Position numbers and translations under genes: made by a program
The notes under the pieces: model-generated
The model's input: the letters and a program-made list of their open reading frames with translations, nothing else
Database searches by the model: none
Told to the model about the DNA's origin: nothing
In this document: one piece after another, positions 10,026 to 20,820 of the stretch
Layout of the letters: each line of letters starts with the position of its first letter
Numbering within the stretch: the first letter of the stretch is position 1
From: Ypsolopha sequella
Taxonomy: Eukaryota; Arthropoda; Insecta; Lepidoptera; Ypsolophidae
Assembly (NCBI GenBank): GCA_934047225.1
Contig: OW203989.1
Location: forward strand, 20,125,977 to 20,189,976
Reading direction: 5' to 3'
DNA: 64,000 bases

Positions 10026-10440
10026 TGCATAGTCTTACATTAAGAAACCGCTCCGTCCGTTTGATGCGAAGTATTTTTTAAATATTTTTCTCATCTTTAC
10101 CGCGATGTTTTTGTAAAAACCAGGGACATACACCGATTCATATAGGCCGTCTAAATGAAGTCCTAAAATTTATTTGATTGAATCATTTGCGAATTATTTT
10201 GGTACTTAGACATTATGAAGAACTATTCGGAACGGGTTCGTAAGTACCAAAGTAATTTGCAAAAGAGAAACAATTCAATCAAATAATTTTTGGCATTCCT
10301 TTAAACGGCCAATATGAAGTGGTGTATGTCCTTGGTTTTTCCAAAAATATCGCGATAAAGGCCAGAAAAATGTTTAACAAAATGCTTTCCATCAAAACTG
10401 TCGTCGTCGCGGACCGGGTTCTTAACTAGAGTTTTAGTCC
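10026..10440. mobile_element. Long foldback element
   Basis: The centre is near 10222. The arms mirror each other imperfectly over about 190 bp: AAAACCAGGGACATACACC against GGTGTATGTCCTTGGTTTTT, and TTATTTGATTGAATCA against its complement. The minus-strand ORF across the right arm is a by-product. Confidence 0.65.
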
Positions 10441-10639
10441 GCATAATGATACCAACTATATACCGAGAGAAATACGTAATATTCGCAGACATTTCTTCCC
10501 TTCTATGAATAATAAATGTCTGTCCGTATGTATTTTTATATGTAGGGAATAGACTTTTCACTGTTTTTCACATACAAAATCTGTTAACGTGTTTTACAAT
10601 TTGAGATTTAGTCTGAATCGATTTTTCAACGATCACTGT

Positions 10640-11540
10640 GACCCCTACTGGAATACCAAGTGCGAGTCAGACTCGCCTACCTAGGGTTCCGTATTGTGGA
10701 TGACAAATTTAATATTGTAATTTTTTTTCGTGAATTTCTCAACCGCTTTATTTTTCCTGTAATCTTTACGTAAACACATATTACCATGATTTTTTAAATA
10801 TTTTTCGATCCCCCAGTTTTGGAAATAAGGGGGGGGGACATATATTTATTTAATAATTTTTCAAGGATTTTTCGAAATAGATGCAATTAAATATAGCCAA
10901 ACTATATATTTTTACAATCAACTATTTAATCATTTTATACCCATATTGTATTTTTATATATATATTTTTTTTATTTATTTTACTCCTTTTTTTATTTTTT
11001 GTTTATGCCCAACTTTTTTTAAATGGTTTTAATTTTTCTGTAATAGACATTTTTTTCGGTCTATCAGTTTCGGAGATAAGGGGGGGACATACATATTTTT
11101 GTGGTTTTTAAAGATTTCTCGAAATCAGTGACAATTAATATAGTAAAAGTATATATTTTCCCAATGAACTTTTTATTATCTACAATTTGATACATATTTT
11201 GGTGGTTTTTTAAAGATTTCTCGAAACCAGTGTCAGGAAATACAGTAAAAGTATATATTTTTACAATTAAATGTTTAATATCCACAACTTGATACCCATA
11301 TTGTATTCTTAGGATAATATTTTTTATTTTTCTCACTTTTGTTTTGGAAATATTTTGAACAATTTCAATTTTTTTTGCACCGTGATATGTGAGCAAATTT
11401 ATCCTATTTTTGTGCCAAATTCCATGTCTTTATCTTTAACGGTGCTAAAGTTATGAAGCTGTGTCATACGGACGGACGGACGGACAACGAAGTCTCACCA
11501 TAAAGGTTCCTTTTAGGCTTTTCGGTACTACGGAACCCAA
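10640..11540 (-). repeat. Family A repeat (AGGGTTCCGTA), long copy
   Basis: Complement of the elements at 33458-34010 and 56268-56812: ACGTAAACACATATTACCATG, GACGGACGG and TACGGAACCC at the end. It is about 900 bp against about 550 bp in the other two. A block around AAAGATTTCTCGAAA / GATAAGGGGGGGACATA is present two to three times (about 10800, 11080, 11205), so this copy carries an internal tandem duplication. Confidence 0.75.
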
Positions 11541-11544
11541 AAAA

Positions 11545-11830
11545 CGCGCAGTGTGAGAGGGGCCGATTCAGGGCGTAAGAAAAAAAAAGTGTTTTTATTT
11601 TAATTTATACAAAAAATACACAACAGCTAGTTAAATACCAAAACGTAGATATCGTTAAAACCCATGTAAGTAAAAAAAATTGTTTGAGTTCTGTACATGA
11701 TTCTTATTTGTCAAACTATTCTAGTACTAAGAGACTGAGCTAAACCGCAGATAGACAGACAGACGGACAGACAGACTGACGGACACGGCGAAACTATAAG
11801 GGTTCCTTGTTGACTACGGAACCCTACAAG
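11545..11830 (+). repeat. Family B-like repeat fused to a family A end
   Basis: GTGTGAGAGGGGCCGATTC and TTTGAGTTCTGTACATG match 2640-2870. The distal part has (GACA)n and ends GACTACGGAACCCTAC like family A. Confidence 0.6.
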
Positions 11831-11917
11831 TGACTAGGGTAGAAATTTAAATGAGCACGGTCAGAGCCGCGGGCAAAGGATTTTAGTTACTTGTACTTTC
11901 GGGTTCTTCACAATAAT

Positions 11918-12194
11918 CAAAGATTTCAAAAGTTTTGATGAGCCCTGGCACCTAAAATCTATTGCATTGTTTTTGAATGTGTGCGTTAACATAATGCCGA
12001 CGCGCGAACACTTATCTGTCTACCTACGGTCAGCAAACTGATCAGACTACTAAAGTGGTAAAAATTCAAAACTTTACTATCACTGTGTTCAGATGAGCAC
12101 TGATTCCAAACATGAGCGCCACCTATTTAAAGATGGAAACATTTTGGTGCTGTCCTACTACGGTAAGGGCTTATCTTTACTTTTGAAATCTTTA
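11918..12194. mobile_element. P-like MITE with 8-bp target duplication
   Basis: Inverted ends of 15 bp (AAAGATTTCAAAAGT and its complement) are flanked by ACAATAAT at 11910-11917 and 12195-12202. The interior is shared, inverted, with 45540-45820, which carries the start of a THAP domain. The 8-bp duplication and the THAP link point to a non-autonomous member of the P superfamily. The hAT at 12218 landed 16 bp beyond its right end. Confidence 0.75.
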
Positions 12195-13724
12195 ACAATA
12201 ATTACATTACCTTATACTAGAGATGCCGCGAATAGTTGTTATAGCGAATAGTCGAATACCGATTAATCGCCTTTCCCTATGGCGAATAGTCGAATAACTC
12301 GCCATTATTATTCGACATAAAAAAGGAATATAGAAAATAATTTATTCGTTATCAAATTATAATACGCTTGTATATAGTCTTGAACTTACTAATCATTTAT
12401 TTATTACTGTAATCAATTTTTTTTCCAAGGTTATGTATGAGAAAGGCAAACAATAAAGTTAAAGAAATCAGTCTCATATTATACTGATTTTACATTTTTA
12501 AATGCTGAAAACCCTTTTTTTTTCGAGGCAGTTTTGATTTATGAAGAAAAGCGCAACCGACTTGATCCCAATCGTGCAGAAAAACTAGTTTTTTTTGCAA
12601 CACAATCTGCCTCTTAGAGTATGACATAGCCAAAACAAAAACCAGTTCCGGGCGTGGCTTATTCTATTTTACGATAGCGCGCGGGGGGAAATTCGTCCCG
12701 GTCTCTAAGCTCGCGTCACCATAGCAAAAATACGAATAGAGTGGACGAGGCAGGGTCAAAAGTAATACGTATTTTATTTTATCTAATTTATTAGTGTATT
12801 TCGATCATCGTCACACGGCATTGATCCTACTTGCTATCACGTCGGGACGTAAATTTATTATGGTCAGCTAAAAGTGGTTTTTTGAGTGTTTGATTTATCA
12901 GTTGACCCTCGGAACATTTCAGACACTCCTTTAGAGATACATAATAATATTGTGACGGTTAATTGTCACCATTACCCATTCTTTAAATATTTTTCGCCCG
13001 TTGAGCTGGTTTTACACTTGCGGGAAAATAAATTGGACCAAAAATTTCTTTACAAAAAATTTTTACTAAAGTTGTTATTACAAAAAGTGGAAACTAACAA
13101 ATATTCTCAGAAGGAATGCACCACGTCACTATCTATCTCACTGTAGCCTATATCAATTATGCCTCTCTCATTCAACCACGTCTAACTGCGTTACTATCTC
13201 ATTCCAACTCATTTTAAATAGCGTCACTATTTATCTCACTCTAACGCGTGTTAAATGGCATTTCTAATGAACGTCAAATATTTTTACTGCCCGCCACTCT
13301 TTCATTCTAAATTCTAATTATTTTAAAAAATACGCAGCTCCTTTGGTAGTAAAATAGCAATAACTTTTTTTAAAAATATAGAGATCAACACTTCACATAA
13401 TATTTTGCATTTGATCAGTAATCAGTAATTATTTATTTACCATAATTATAACGGAGTTTGTTACATGGCAGGTCAACAATATCATAATAATGTTCTACAA
13501 ATACTAATCTAAAAACAATAATATCACATTGATATTAATATCTTAACAAATAACATTCTTAATCTAAATTAAAATAAAGTACAATAAAATAAAATATAAT
13601 TTTTTTATAAATGTCAAATTGAATATTAATAAATAATTTAATTAATAATTAAGTCAAATCATATTGAAAATGAACATTTTGTAAGTTTCTCATTCATAAA
13701 TTCATTTTTACATTTTTACATTAC

Positions 13725-14930
13725 AATAGTAATAAAATAATTCTCTTGTCCGTCGTCGTGACCAGCCGTAAATTTCTTAAATAATCTGATATCACGCTTA
13801 TGGAAAACCCAATTATTTTGAAGATACCATAATATCATATGTGAAAGAAAGCACAGAAAGGAACTGTAGAACAAATAATGTAAAAAATATAAAACCATAT
13901 CTTTCTATTCTAAAGGGATTAATAATTTACTGTTTGTTCAATGTGGCGATAGCTTTGTTTATTTTTTTTTTTCTTTGTTACAAAGATAACAAATATTTTC
14001 ATACAAGGTTTTCCTTAAGGGCTATTTCTCCGAATTCGTAACAAAATATTAAGAAATAATTATAACGGTAAAGTACAACTTTTAGCTAAGACAATTTATT
14101 GTTAAAAGTTTGCTATATGCATAAACATATTTTAATGATATTATGGTATCTTCAAAATAATTGGGTTTTCCATAAGCGTGATATCAGATTATTTAAGAAA
14201 TTTACGGCTGGTCACGACGACGGACAAGAGAATTATTTTATTACTATTTTAATATAATTAAAAATATGTTTAGGCATACAGCAGACCTTTAACTATAAGT
14301 TTTCTTAACTAAAAGTTGTATTTTTACATATTGAAATTGTATTTCTCATCAAGAAGTGCAAGATGACAAGATATTCAAAATAAGTTAATTGAATTTGTGA
14401 AATGGTTTCAGGTCAAAACAGTTTTCCATGAAACGGTAATTGTTTATACTTAGTAAAGTGTGTAAACTTAGTCATCTTAACATGAACGACGCCTGTATTT
14501 CTCTCTTTTTTATTTCCAGTAAAGATAAAAATATACAAACTTGTTAAACTTTGCGTAAAAACGAGGCAATATTGACGATATCCTGACAGCTATTATGATG
14601 GTGTTTTATCAAATTTTGCTTTTTGGGCTGTATAGAGACGTAGTTAGATGTCACTAGAATATACTCATGAAAAAAGATATGAAGAAAATAAGCTGTAGAC
14701 TTCACATTCGGTTTATATCTATTGTATGAATTTTAAGAAAAATACAAGGGTAAAGGGACCTCTTAAGGAAAACCTTGTATTAAACTATTTGTTATCTTGG
14801 TAAAAAATAATTCAAGGAAAAAAATAAACAAAGCTATCGCCACATTGAACAGTAGATAATTAATCCCTTTAGAATAGAACAACATGGTTTTCATATTTTT
14901 TACATTATTTGTTCAACAATTCCTTCCTGT
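13725..14930. repeat. Nested inverted repeats inside the hAT
   Basis: 13725-13845 and 14137-14258 are near-perfect complements (from AATAATTCTCTTGTCCGTCG inward to GATACCATAATATCA). 13850-14020 pairs with 14745-14935 (TTCTATTCTAAAGGGATTAA, GGCGATAGCTTTGTTTA). The two pairs interlock. They are probably inverted duplications or foldback insertions that arose within the hAT. Confidence 0.75.
14343..14640 (+). repeat. Segment homologous to 28045-28335 (minus)
   Basis: Shares AATTTGTGAAATGGTTTCAGG, ATTTCTCTC and GCGTAAAAACGAGGCAAT with the candidate first exon and intron on the minus strand at 28 kb. The coding part is broken here: the ATG is followed after six codons by TAA. It lies in the loop of the outer inverted repeat. 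Confidence 0.7.
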
Positions 14931-15655
14931 GTTGACTTTTAAATGCAAAATATAATCTCAAGTGTTCATCCCTACATTTTCATAGTGAGAAAATTTGTAT
15001 GAAAAACGTAAAAATAAAAACGTAAAAACCTAAAACGTAATATAAATAAAAACGTCAAAAGTATGTTTTTACAGCTCTGTAGAGGGCCGTTTATATTGGT
15101 ATTTATTAATTTTACCCAGAAAAAATTGTCTAGACAAACGGACAGACAGACAAACATAGGGATAACAAATTAATCCTAAAAGAGTTTCATTGTTTTCATT
15201 TTGCGTAACAGAACCTGAACATGTACCGACAGGATTATCTACGATCTAATAATTTTGCCATGCACTGTAAATATTTCAAAATAAATTTCTATATTTTAAA
15301 TGCTTGGCGATTTATCCCAAGTAAGTGTACCTATATAATTTGCAAAAAACTTCACTTATTGGACCTGAAATGGTGAGCCAATAATAGAGGGTAATTTCAC
15401 GAAAAGGTCACCTTTGTTACAGATCTCAGTAAGTGTAAGTAAATTAATTTGGGTTTCAATAACGATCACAAAATTATTCTTTTAGAGTAACATATATTAT
15501 TTTCCCGCATAAAAGTATGAATTCATTCCAAATTCATTCAGTTTTGTTGTTATGACTATGGCACGATGTAGCTAAATCACTCATACGCATATTTTGTTGA
15601 GTTTTTAACGGCAGGAATATGATGCTCCTCGAAATATTACTTTATAAAATTAATT

Positions 15656-15919
15656 TCAATGTGTTTTGAAGTAGTTTTGGGAGATATTTATAGCTTGCAA
15701 AAAAGGGCACAGGTTCCACGTCTTACGGGCGCCAACGCTAGGCGTAGACTGACAATATCTTGCTGCCGCTGACTGCATCAGTGGATTTACGTATTTTTGG
15801 AAAAAGGGGGTGCTTTTTTTGACCCGAATAACGTGGTATTTGGAAAATGAATAGATATCATTCACACTAATTTTATTAAAAAAAAACCAACAAAATCGCG
15901 AAAGCGATACCTGAAACAA
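15656..15919 (-). pseudogene. Possible remnant of hAT transposase C-terminus (weak)
   Basis: An 87-codon frame on the minus strand contains NPLMQSAAARYCQSTPSVGA, loosely like the hAT dimerisation motif (P-L--xA--YL--PSv-sER). The spacing is only approximate and the key Ser-Glu-Arg is not preserved. Only 490 bp remain between the frame and the element end, so most of a transposase on this strand would be missing. Confidence 0.2.
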
Positions 15920-16589
15920 AATCGATAAGAAGTGTGCAATAGAGGGTTACAAAAAAATTCATTGACAGTACAAATATGAATCGATTAACGTGGTTTGTGG
16001 AAAATGAATACCTTAAAGTTCAACCAAAAACATACATTTTTTTTATGGCTATACGTAACCTAATTATTGCAACAAAATCATCCGAAAGCTGACATTTTAT
16101 TTCTGTTTGTATTTTCGTTCCCCTTAAAAATTAATTAAAAAGCCTAACTTCAACATGACATGACAAATTTTTGGCAAACTTTTTATATTAATGATAGTAA
16201 TATAATTAATACTAAGTGTGTTTTGTTTATTAAAAAAATTTGAAATTGATTAAAAGTCTATAGTGTTTTTGTTCACTAAAAGTTTATTTTAGACAACTAT
16301 TCGCCAAATGTCGAATAATACTAGCTATTATTCGGTATTCGTCGAATAACAAAAAAATATCGAGTAATGCCGAATATCGAATAATAGCGAGTATTCGCGG
16401 CATCTCTACCTTATACATTGTTACATTACATTAACCCGTAACAATTATTATTATGTATATTAATTGTGTGTACGGACCAAGTGAAGTAAAATTAACAATT
16501 TTGGAGATAACATCGGGTCCCAAATGCTTACTTCGAGGACAATCGATTGCTTTCATATATTTTTTACACCACCACGTAGCAGCAATATC

Positions 16590-16760
16590 GTTTTGAAAGA
16601 AGAAGAAAGAAAGAAAATACATTTATTTGTCAATAAACAACTAATTACACAAAAACTTAACATTAATCCGACAAAAAGGACGCAGCTCAGTAAAATGCTG
16701 TGAGTGCGTACATCGTACAGCGCACATTTTCAGCTGCCCCTGTTCTCACTAAATATTACA
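16590..16760 (-). mobile_element. Retroposon 3' end with (TTTC)n tail
   Basis: GAAAGAAGAAGAAAGAAAG followed by TTTATTTGTCAATAAAC, then a short GC-richer body with CAGCGCACATTTTCAGCTG. This is the layout of a minus-strand LINE or SINE 3' end. A comparable arrangement is at 61824-61990. Confidence 0.4.
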
Positions 16761-17005
16761 TGTAGAGCGGGTAGTTTGGTTTTTTAATTAAAACTAAATA
16801 TTAAAAATTTGATGAACATGCATTAATAAAGGAATACATATAACAAAAAATGTGATAAAACAAATTACAATAAAAATATTAAGTTTTGGTTTTCTTCTCC
16901 GATAAAAAACAACGAATGTGTTTCCTACGTCTCATTTCCTTCCAACCATATGATAATAGGTTTTTACATATGAAATTGCCGTTTTCTATAAAGAATTTGA
17001 AGGAA

Positions 17006-17239
17006 TAGTATTAGAGTGCATTACAAACTAGAAAATATCAATCAGAAACAAATCCAGAGACAAGAATTTGAAAAAATTCCCCGGGCCAGGATTCGAACCT
17101 GGGACCTCTTGTTATCAAGACAAGCGCGCTACCAATTGCGCCACCGAGGTTCCTACCTAGACTTTTCTAGTTTGTAATGCACTCTAAATAATATTTAGAG
17201 TATTCATAGCGATGGATTTCGCAAAATAAACATAATCTT
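17006..17239 (-). mobile_element. tRNA-bearing retroposon with inverted ends
   Basis: The insertion is flanked by an exact 12-bp duplication, AATTTGAAGGAA, at 16994-17005 and 17240-17251. The family C copy at 5.8 kb shows the unduplicated site. Inside, TTAGAGTGCATTACAAACTAG and its complement enclose a tRNA-like sequence (17079-17150). A 12-bp duplication suggests LINE-mediated retroposition; the inverted repeats suggest a DNA element. A second copy is at 63188-63325. Confidence 0.7.
17079..17150 (-). tRNA. tRNA-like sequence (5' half tRNA-Asn-like)
   Basis: A cloverleaf can be drawn: acceptor ACCTCGG/CCCGGGG with two mismatches, perfect D stem GCGC/GCGC, anticodon stem CTTGT/ACAAG with loop CTTGATA (nominal anticodon TGA), T arm CCAGG-TTCGAAT-CCTGG. 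A and B boxes are intact and T6 follows immediately (17071-17076), a Pol III terminator. The 5' half resembles eukaryotic tRNA-Asn from memory; the anticodon loop does not. A TGA anticodon would mean Ser, but there is no long variable arm. More likely the promoter head of a retroposon than a working tRNA. Confidence 0.5.
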
Positions 17240-17882
17240 AATTTGAAGGAAACTTAATTTTCAGTACTAACATTTTTGTATTCTTTTTTGGGAATGGCAA
17301 ATCCTAATTATGTAGTTTCTTTTGTGTATGAATGCGACAACAGCAACATTAAGTCAATTTTCGAAAAGCGTCAGCTGTAAAAAAATATTACGAATCTTAT
17401 CATGGAAATGGATGGCATTTAGGACGAACTGTTTTTGAAGATTTAATTTTGGTTATCAAACTAACAATAAAAACAAAATTTAATACGGGGATGTAAAACC
17501 TTGAAATCAACTTTCAAACAAAAAACAAATACTAGAAATAGCTATTGAATTACAGGAAACATGAACTTATGAATCTGTTGGAAAATTTTGGCAATTTCAT
17601 ATGTAAAGACCTAATATTCAGGAATCAGAATTCCACATCTGCATGGCAAGAGGTAGTTGCACATAGATCATACAATATTCAGGGTGACGCACCGCAGTCG
17701 CGGTCACCGCATCACTGGTTAATGGACCCTGCCGGGAGATGCCTGCATTCAGCTCGCATTGTTACATACATACTAATGCCGTATGTAATGTGTAGATGGT
17801 GTTCATACTTTATACGAATTTCATACCAAACAATTTTATTCTTTATAAGAAAACAATATATTTTATCTACTCCCATACTGCA

Positions 17883-18442
17883 ATAGGCTATTTGACTAAT
17901 TTCGGACGTAATTTTAAATGATTATTTATAACATAATAAGCACACTTCTTTGATATTTCCGAGAAATTTTACTGTTTTATTAATAAAATAAATATTTAAG
18001 TTTACGTTTTAAAAATCGCTCCGAAAACGATGTTTCTGTAATGGCGCTGGTCACGTGACACGCTAGTAAACAAGTTCACATAACCTCAACAAAACAGTGC
18101 ACCTAAGTGAATTCTCATTACAAAATTTATCCAAAATTGACCGAAAAGTGCTTCACAGATCGAATTTAACACTCAGAAAACATAAAATGCAAACAACAAT
18201 CAGTCTAGGAATCCATGTTTACTTGCATGTGACGTCACCATGAGTTGCCACCAATCACAGAGCGTTCGCGGCACATTGCCGTCACAGATAAGATATTTTA
18301 AAATATTATATTTTATTTCGCGTAATTTGCAAAAAATATGCGTAATTTAGTTTAAATAACGTGAAATATGTCTTTTTTAGGCTATTATCTGATAGGATGA
18401 CCACAATTTGTAGTGTATTTTCAATTTTGTCAAATAGCCTAT
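17883..18442. mobile_element. Non-autonomous TIR element, 560 bp
   Basis: Perfect 14-bp inverted ends ATAGGCTATTTGAC / GTCAAATAGCCTAT. The interior has CTGGTCACGTGAC and GCATGTGACGTCACCATGAG but no ORF. I cannot define a target duplication. It starts about 265 bp after the family C MITE. Confidence 0.7.
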
Positions 18443-19078
18443 AATGCAGCATCAAAAGCAGATTTATATTTGTTTATCCGATGTTATAATATTACATTAT
18501 AACACCGCGACTCTGCGTTGCAATTGACCCAATTTATTATAAAACCGCTAGAGTAGAGACCCAATCAACAACAGAGACGAGAAATAATTCCCAACCATAT
18601 TTTTTAAGCCACGCCCCCTTTGACCTGATTGGCCTTCGAGGCAGCTTTACCGGAACGACGCACCCGAGGTTCATAAACGATCGTATTCTCATTTTAAGAA
18701 ATTGTTAGTTGAAAATATTGTAAATAAAGACGATATTTTTGATGGTCATACATAAAGCAGTGTGTGCAACTGAATATGATTAGACATTGCGACACTCGTG
18801 CAAAATTGTTACGAAACTCTTCAATGAAAGGACCGTTCTTTAATCGGATTAAAAATGCTATAGTTATGCCACTTTTAGCAAGGCGCTCTCACTTCCTCAA
18901 ACCGGTGTCACGCGCGGTATCAAGTTAAAATCTTGCACTAGTCAATATTAAAATATAAATTCTCTTATATTAAAATATAATACTGTACGCACCCCGCCAT
19001 TCTCTCCGTTCGCAAATGTCTTCGTGACCCAGGTCTGCTGCAAGCTACACCAATATTATTCCATATTGTCCGTGTACA

Positions 19079-19183
19079 GTTAAGAGCACATCAATCTCGA
19101 CACTTACAGCGCAAATCTAGTCCTTACGGCGATTACGATAAGACGGTACAAAGTTGTTAAGTCAAGCTTGACGTGCTCTTAAC
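19079..19183. repeat. Short element bounded by 11-bp inverted repeat
   Basis: GTTAAGAGCAC ... GTGCTCTTAAC, 105 bp end to end, with a smaller palindrome GTCAAGCTTGAC inside. No ORF. From 18443 to 20260 I see nothing else nameable. Confidence 0.4.
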
Positions 19184-20264
19184 TCTACAATAAATAGTTA
19201 AATTATTAAAAATAATCTGCAAAATTACTTTAGGCTTGAAAGTTTGTGGAATATCAAATAAAGGTATGTGAAATTAGAACTAGAAATTCCCTGTTTATTG
19301 TTTAAATTTCAATCAGATATTTTCTCTCATCTTAGATATTTTCTTTGAAGCATGCTCCTTCGCATGCACAAAGGAGGGTACATTTCAGTCCGTTCTTAAC
19401 GCATCGACATCATGTGCACCGTTCCTTGCATTTACAAGTTACGAGTTCCTTGCAACTGTTACTGGCGTCAGGAATAGTTTCCCATACAGGGATATACAAC
19501 AACAACAATTGTTTGTATTTTCCCAACCCTAGTTGCATGGGTCTAATTTTTTCCGGGTTGGAATTTATTTACGAGTATTTATACTACACCTGCTCGGAAA
19601 GTAGCTTCTTACTTTTTTGAAAACGATGCAGAAAATACGTCATTACTGTCATACAAGTATGCGGGCGGAAAAAGTGTATGAAAATCCATTGTTAACGTGC
19701 TTGAGCGGGCTGAAAAAATATATGCAAATCTATTGTTGACGTGCTGTTTTTTTTTTAATATAGCATGAGCAAGTGGCCGGTATCATTTTGCGAACTCGGA
19801 CTTAAAACTTTTTGTCTTTTGGCATAATATGATTAAATCAGGTTACCTACCAAGAAGTTTATAAACAGGCTCTAGTATGTCAATTGTTACCTACTGATGT
19901 TATCAAAAGAAATCACTTTTTTATTTTATCTGAAATTCAAATTTGTAAAATTACTAGCTAGCTTCTGTCTAATGAAAGCTGAGAGTAACTTTACCTGACA
20001 CGGGTATGGAAAGTAAGTACCTATACTACTTATGTGGATATGTACAAGTGTTTTTAAACATAATTTGTCTTTTCTTTTCCTCGTAGGAAATAAAGCACTA
20101 TGTATCACTTGGGAGAAAGTGCGAATCCCAACTCGTGTGTGTTGAGGTACTTGGCTTCGCCTCGGGCCTCAAACTACACCCTCGTTGGTAATCGTCCCCT
20201 TTCTTCCTTTGGTGAACAATGTACTATTGTAGCACTGCTCGCTTAAAATTAACTAAAATACTCT

Positions 20265-20820
20265 TTTAATATAATTGTCTTCAAGCGAAACTGTTGTTAA
20301 TGTCCTGATTTGCCGAAAAAAGAAGCAACCATTTTCTTACCAATGCTTCGACTTAACTTTCATCGGAAAGTCGTTAAAAGGAAAGACCCATTCTGCCGAC
20401 TGGCTTTTTATTTCCGGTTCATAGCAGTACACCCAGGTTTCGTCACCTGTCATGACAGCCAATAACTGTCCTCCAGTAAACTTTTATCATTTTTCGGCAC
20501 CACTCGACACGCAATCGAGGGCAAAGCTTCCGAACCTTTAGATGATCTTTTGCACTTGACTCATTTCAATGCCTAATATAGTACGAATTTGCTGACAAGT
20601 ATCGTACGGTATCAATATTGGATTCTATCTGTAACCGCAGTCGCTGGCCGAACTTCACGTACATCGTCACGTCCACGTTTAAATTCTCCGAAACACGAAT
20701 ACACAGAGCTGCGACATGGGGATTCATCACCAAATGTCTCTGGCAAGTCTGTTGTTAACTTAAACCACATCGAAAATCGTAAAAAGTCATTTAGCGAACA
20801 TTTTCACGAGTTAAATTCAT
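20265..20820 (-). pseudogene. mariner transposase pseudogene, 3'-truncated
   Basis: On the minus strand, pieces of a mariner (DD34D) transposase read in shifting frames. From ATG 20820: a start with MTFYDFRCGLS, then FGEFKRGRDDVRE, CQQIRTILGIEMSQVQK, KDHLKVRKLC, RVEWCRKMIK, VMTGDETWVYCYEPEIKSQS (first catalytic Asp in TGDE), FPMKVK, IGKKMVASFFGKSGH and TVSLED. Stops and at least three frameshifts separate them. The C-terminal third, with the other catalytic Asp residues, is absent: homology ends near 20270 and unrelated DNA follows. I did not find terminal inverted repeats. An old, dead copy. Confidence 0.85.

Larger units (their letters stand above)
12218..16408. mobile_element. hAT-type DNA transposon, 4.19 kb, degenerate
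   Basis: Perfect terminal inverted repeats of 17 bp (TAGAGATGCCGCGAATA) are flanked by CCTTATAC at 12210-12217 and 16409-16416. An 8-bp duplication and a TAGAGATG-type end are hAT hallmarks. Both subterminal regions (12235-12312, 16300-16395) are dense in CGAATA/TATTCG words, typical of transposase-binding repeats. No intact transposase remains. The interior contains nested inverted repeats (13725-14930), a segment shared with 28.0-28.3 kb, and only weak ORFs (12886-13146 plus, 15656-15919 minus). Confidence 0.85.
16955..17617. mobile_element. MITE, family C, copy 2 (interrupted)
   Basis: Ends AATAGGTTTTTACATATGAAATTG and its complement. The interior matches 5786-6160 closely, including CATGGAAATGGATGGCATTT. 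It is interrupted by the tRNA-bearing insertion at 17006-17239. Confidence 0.75.

Noticed and set aside
12886..13146. 86-codon plus-strand ORF inside the hAT
   Set aside because: Begins at GTG, ends in a region of simple words (CACTATCTATCTCACT) and shows no BED finger or hAT motif; not enough to call a gene.
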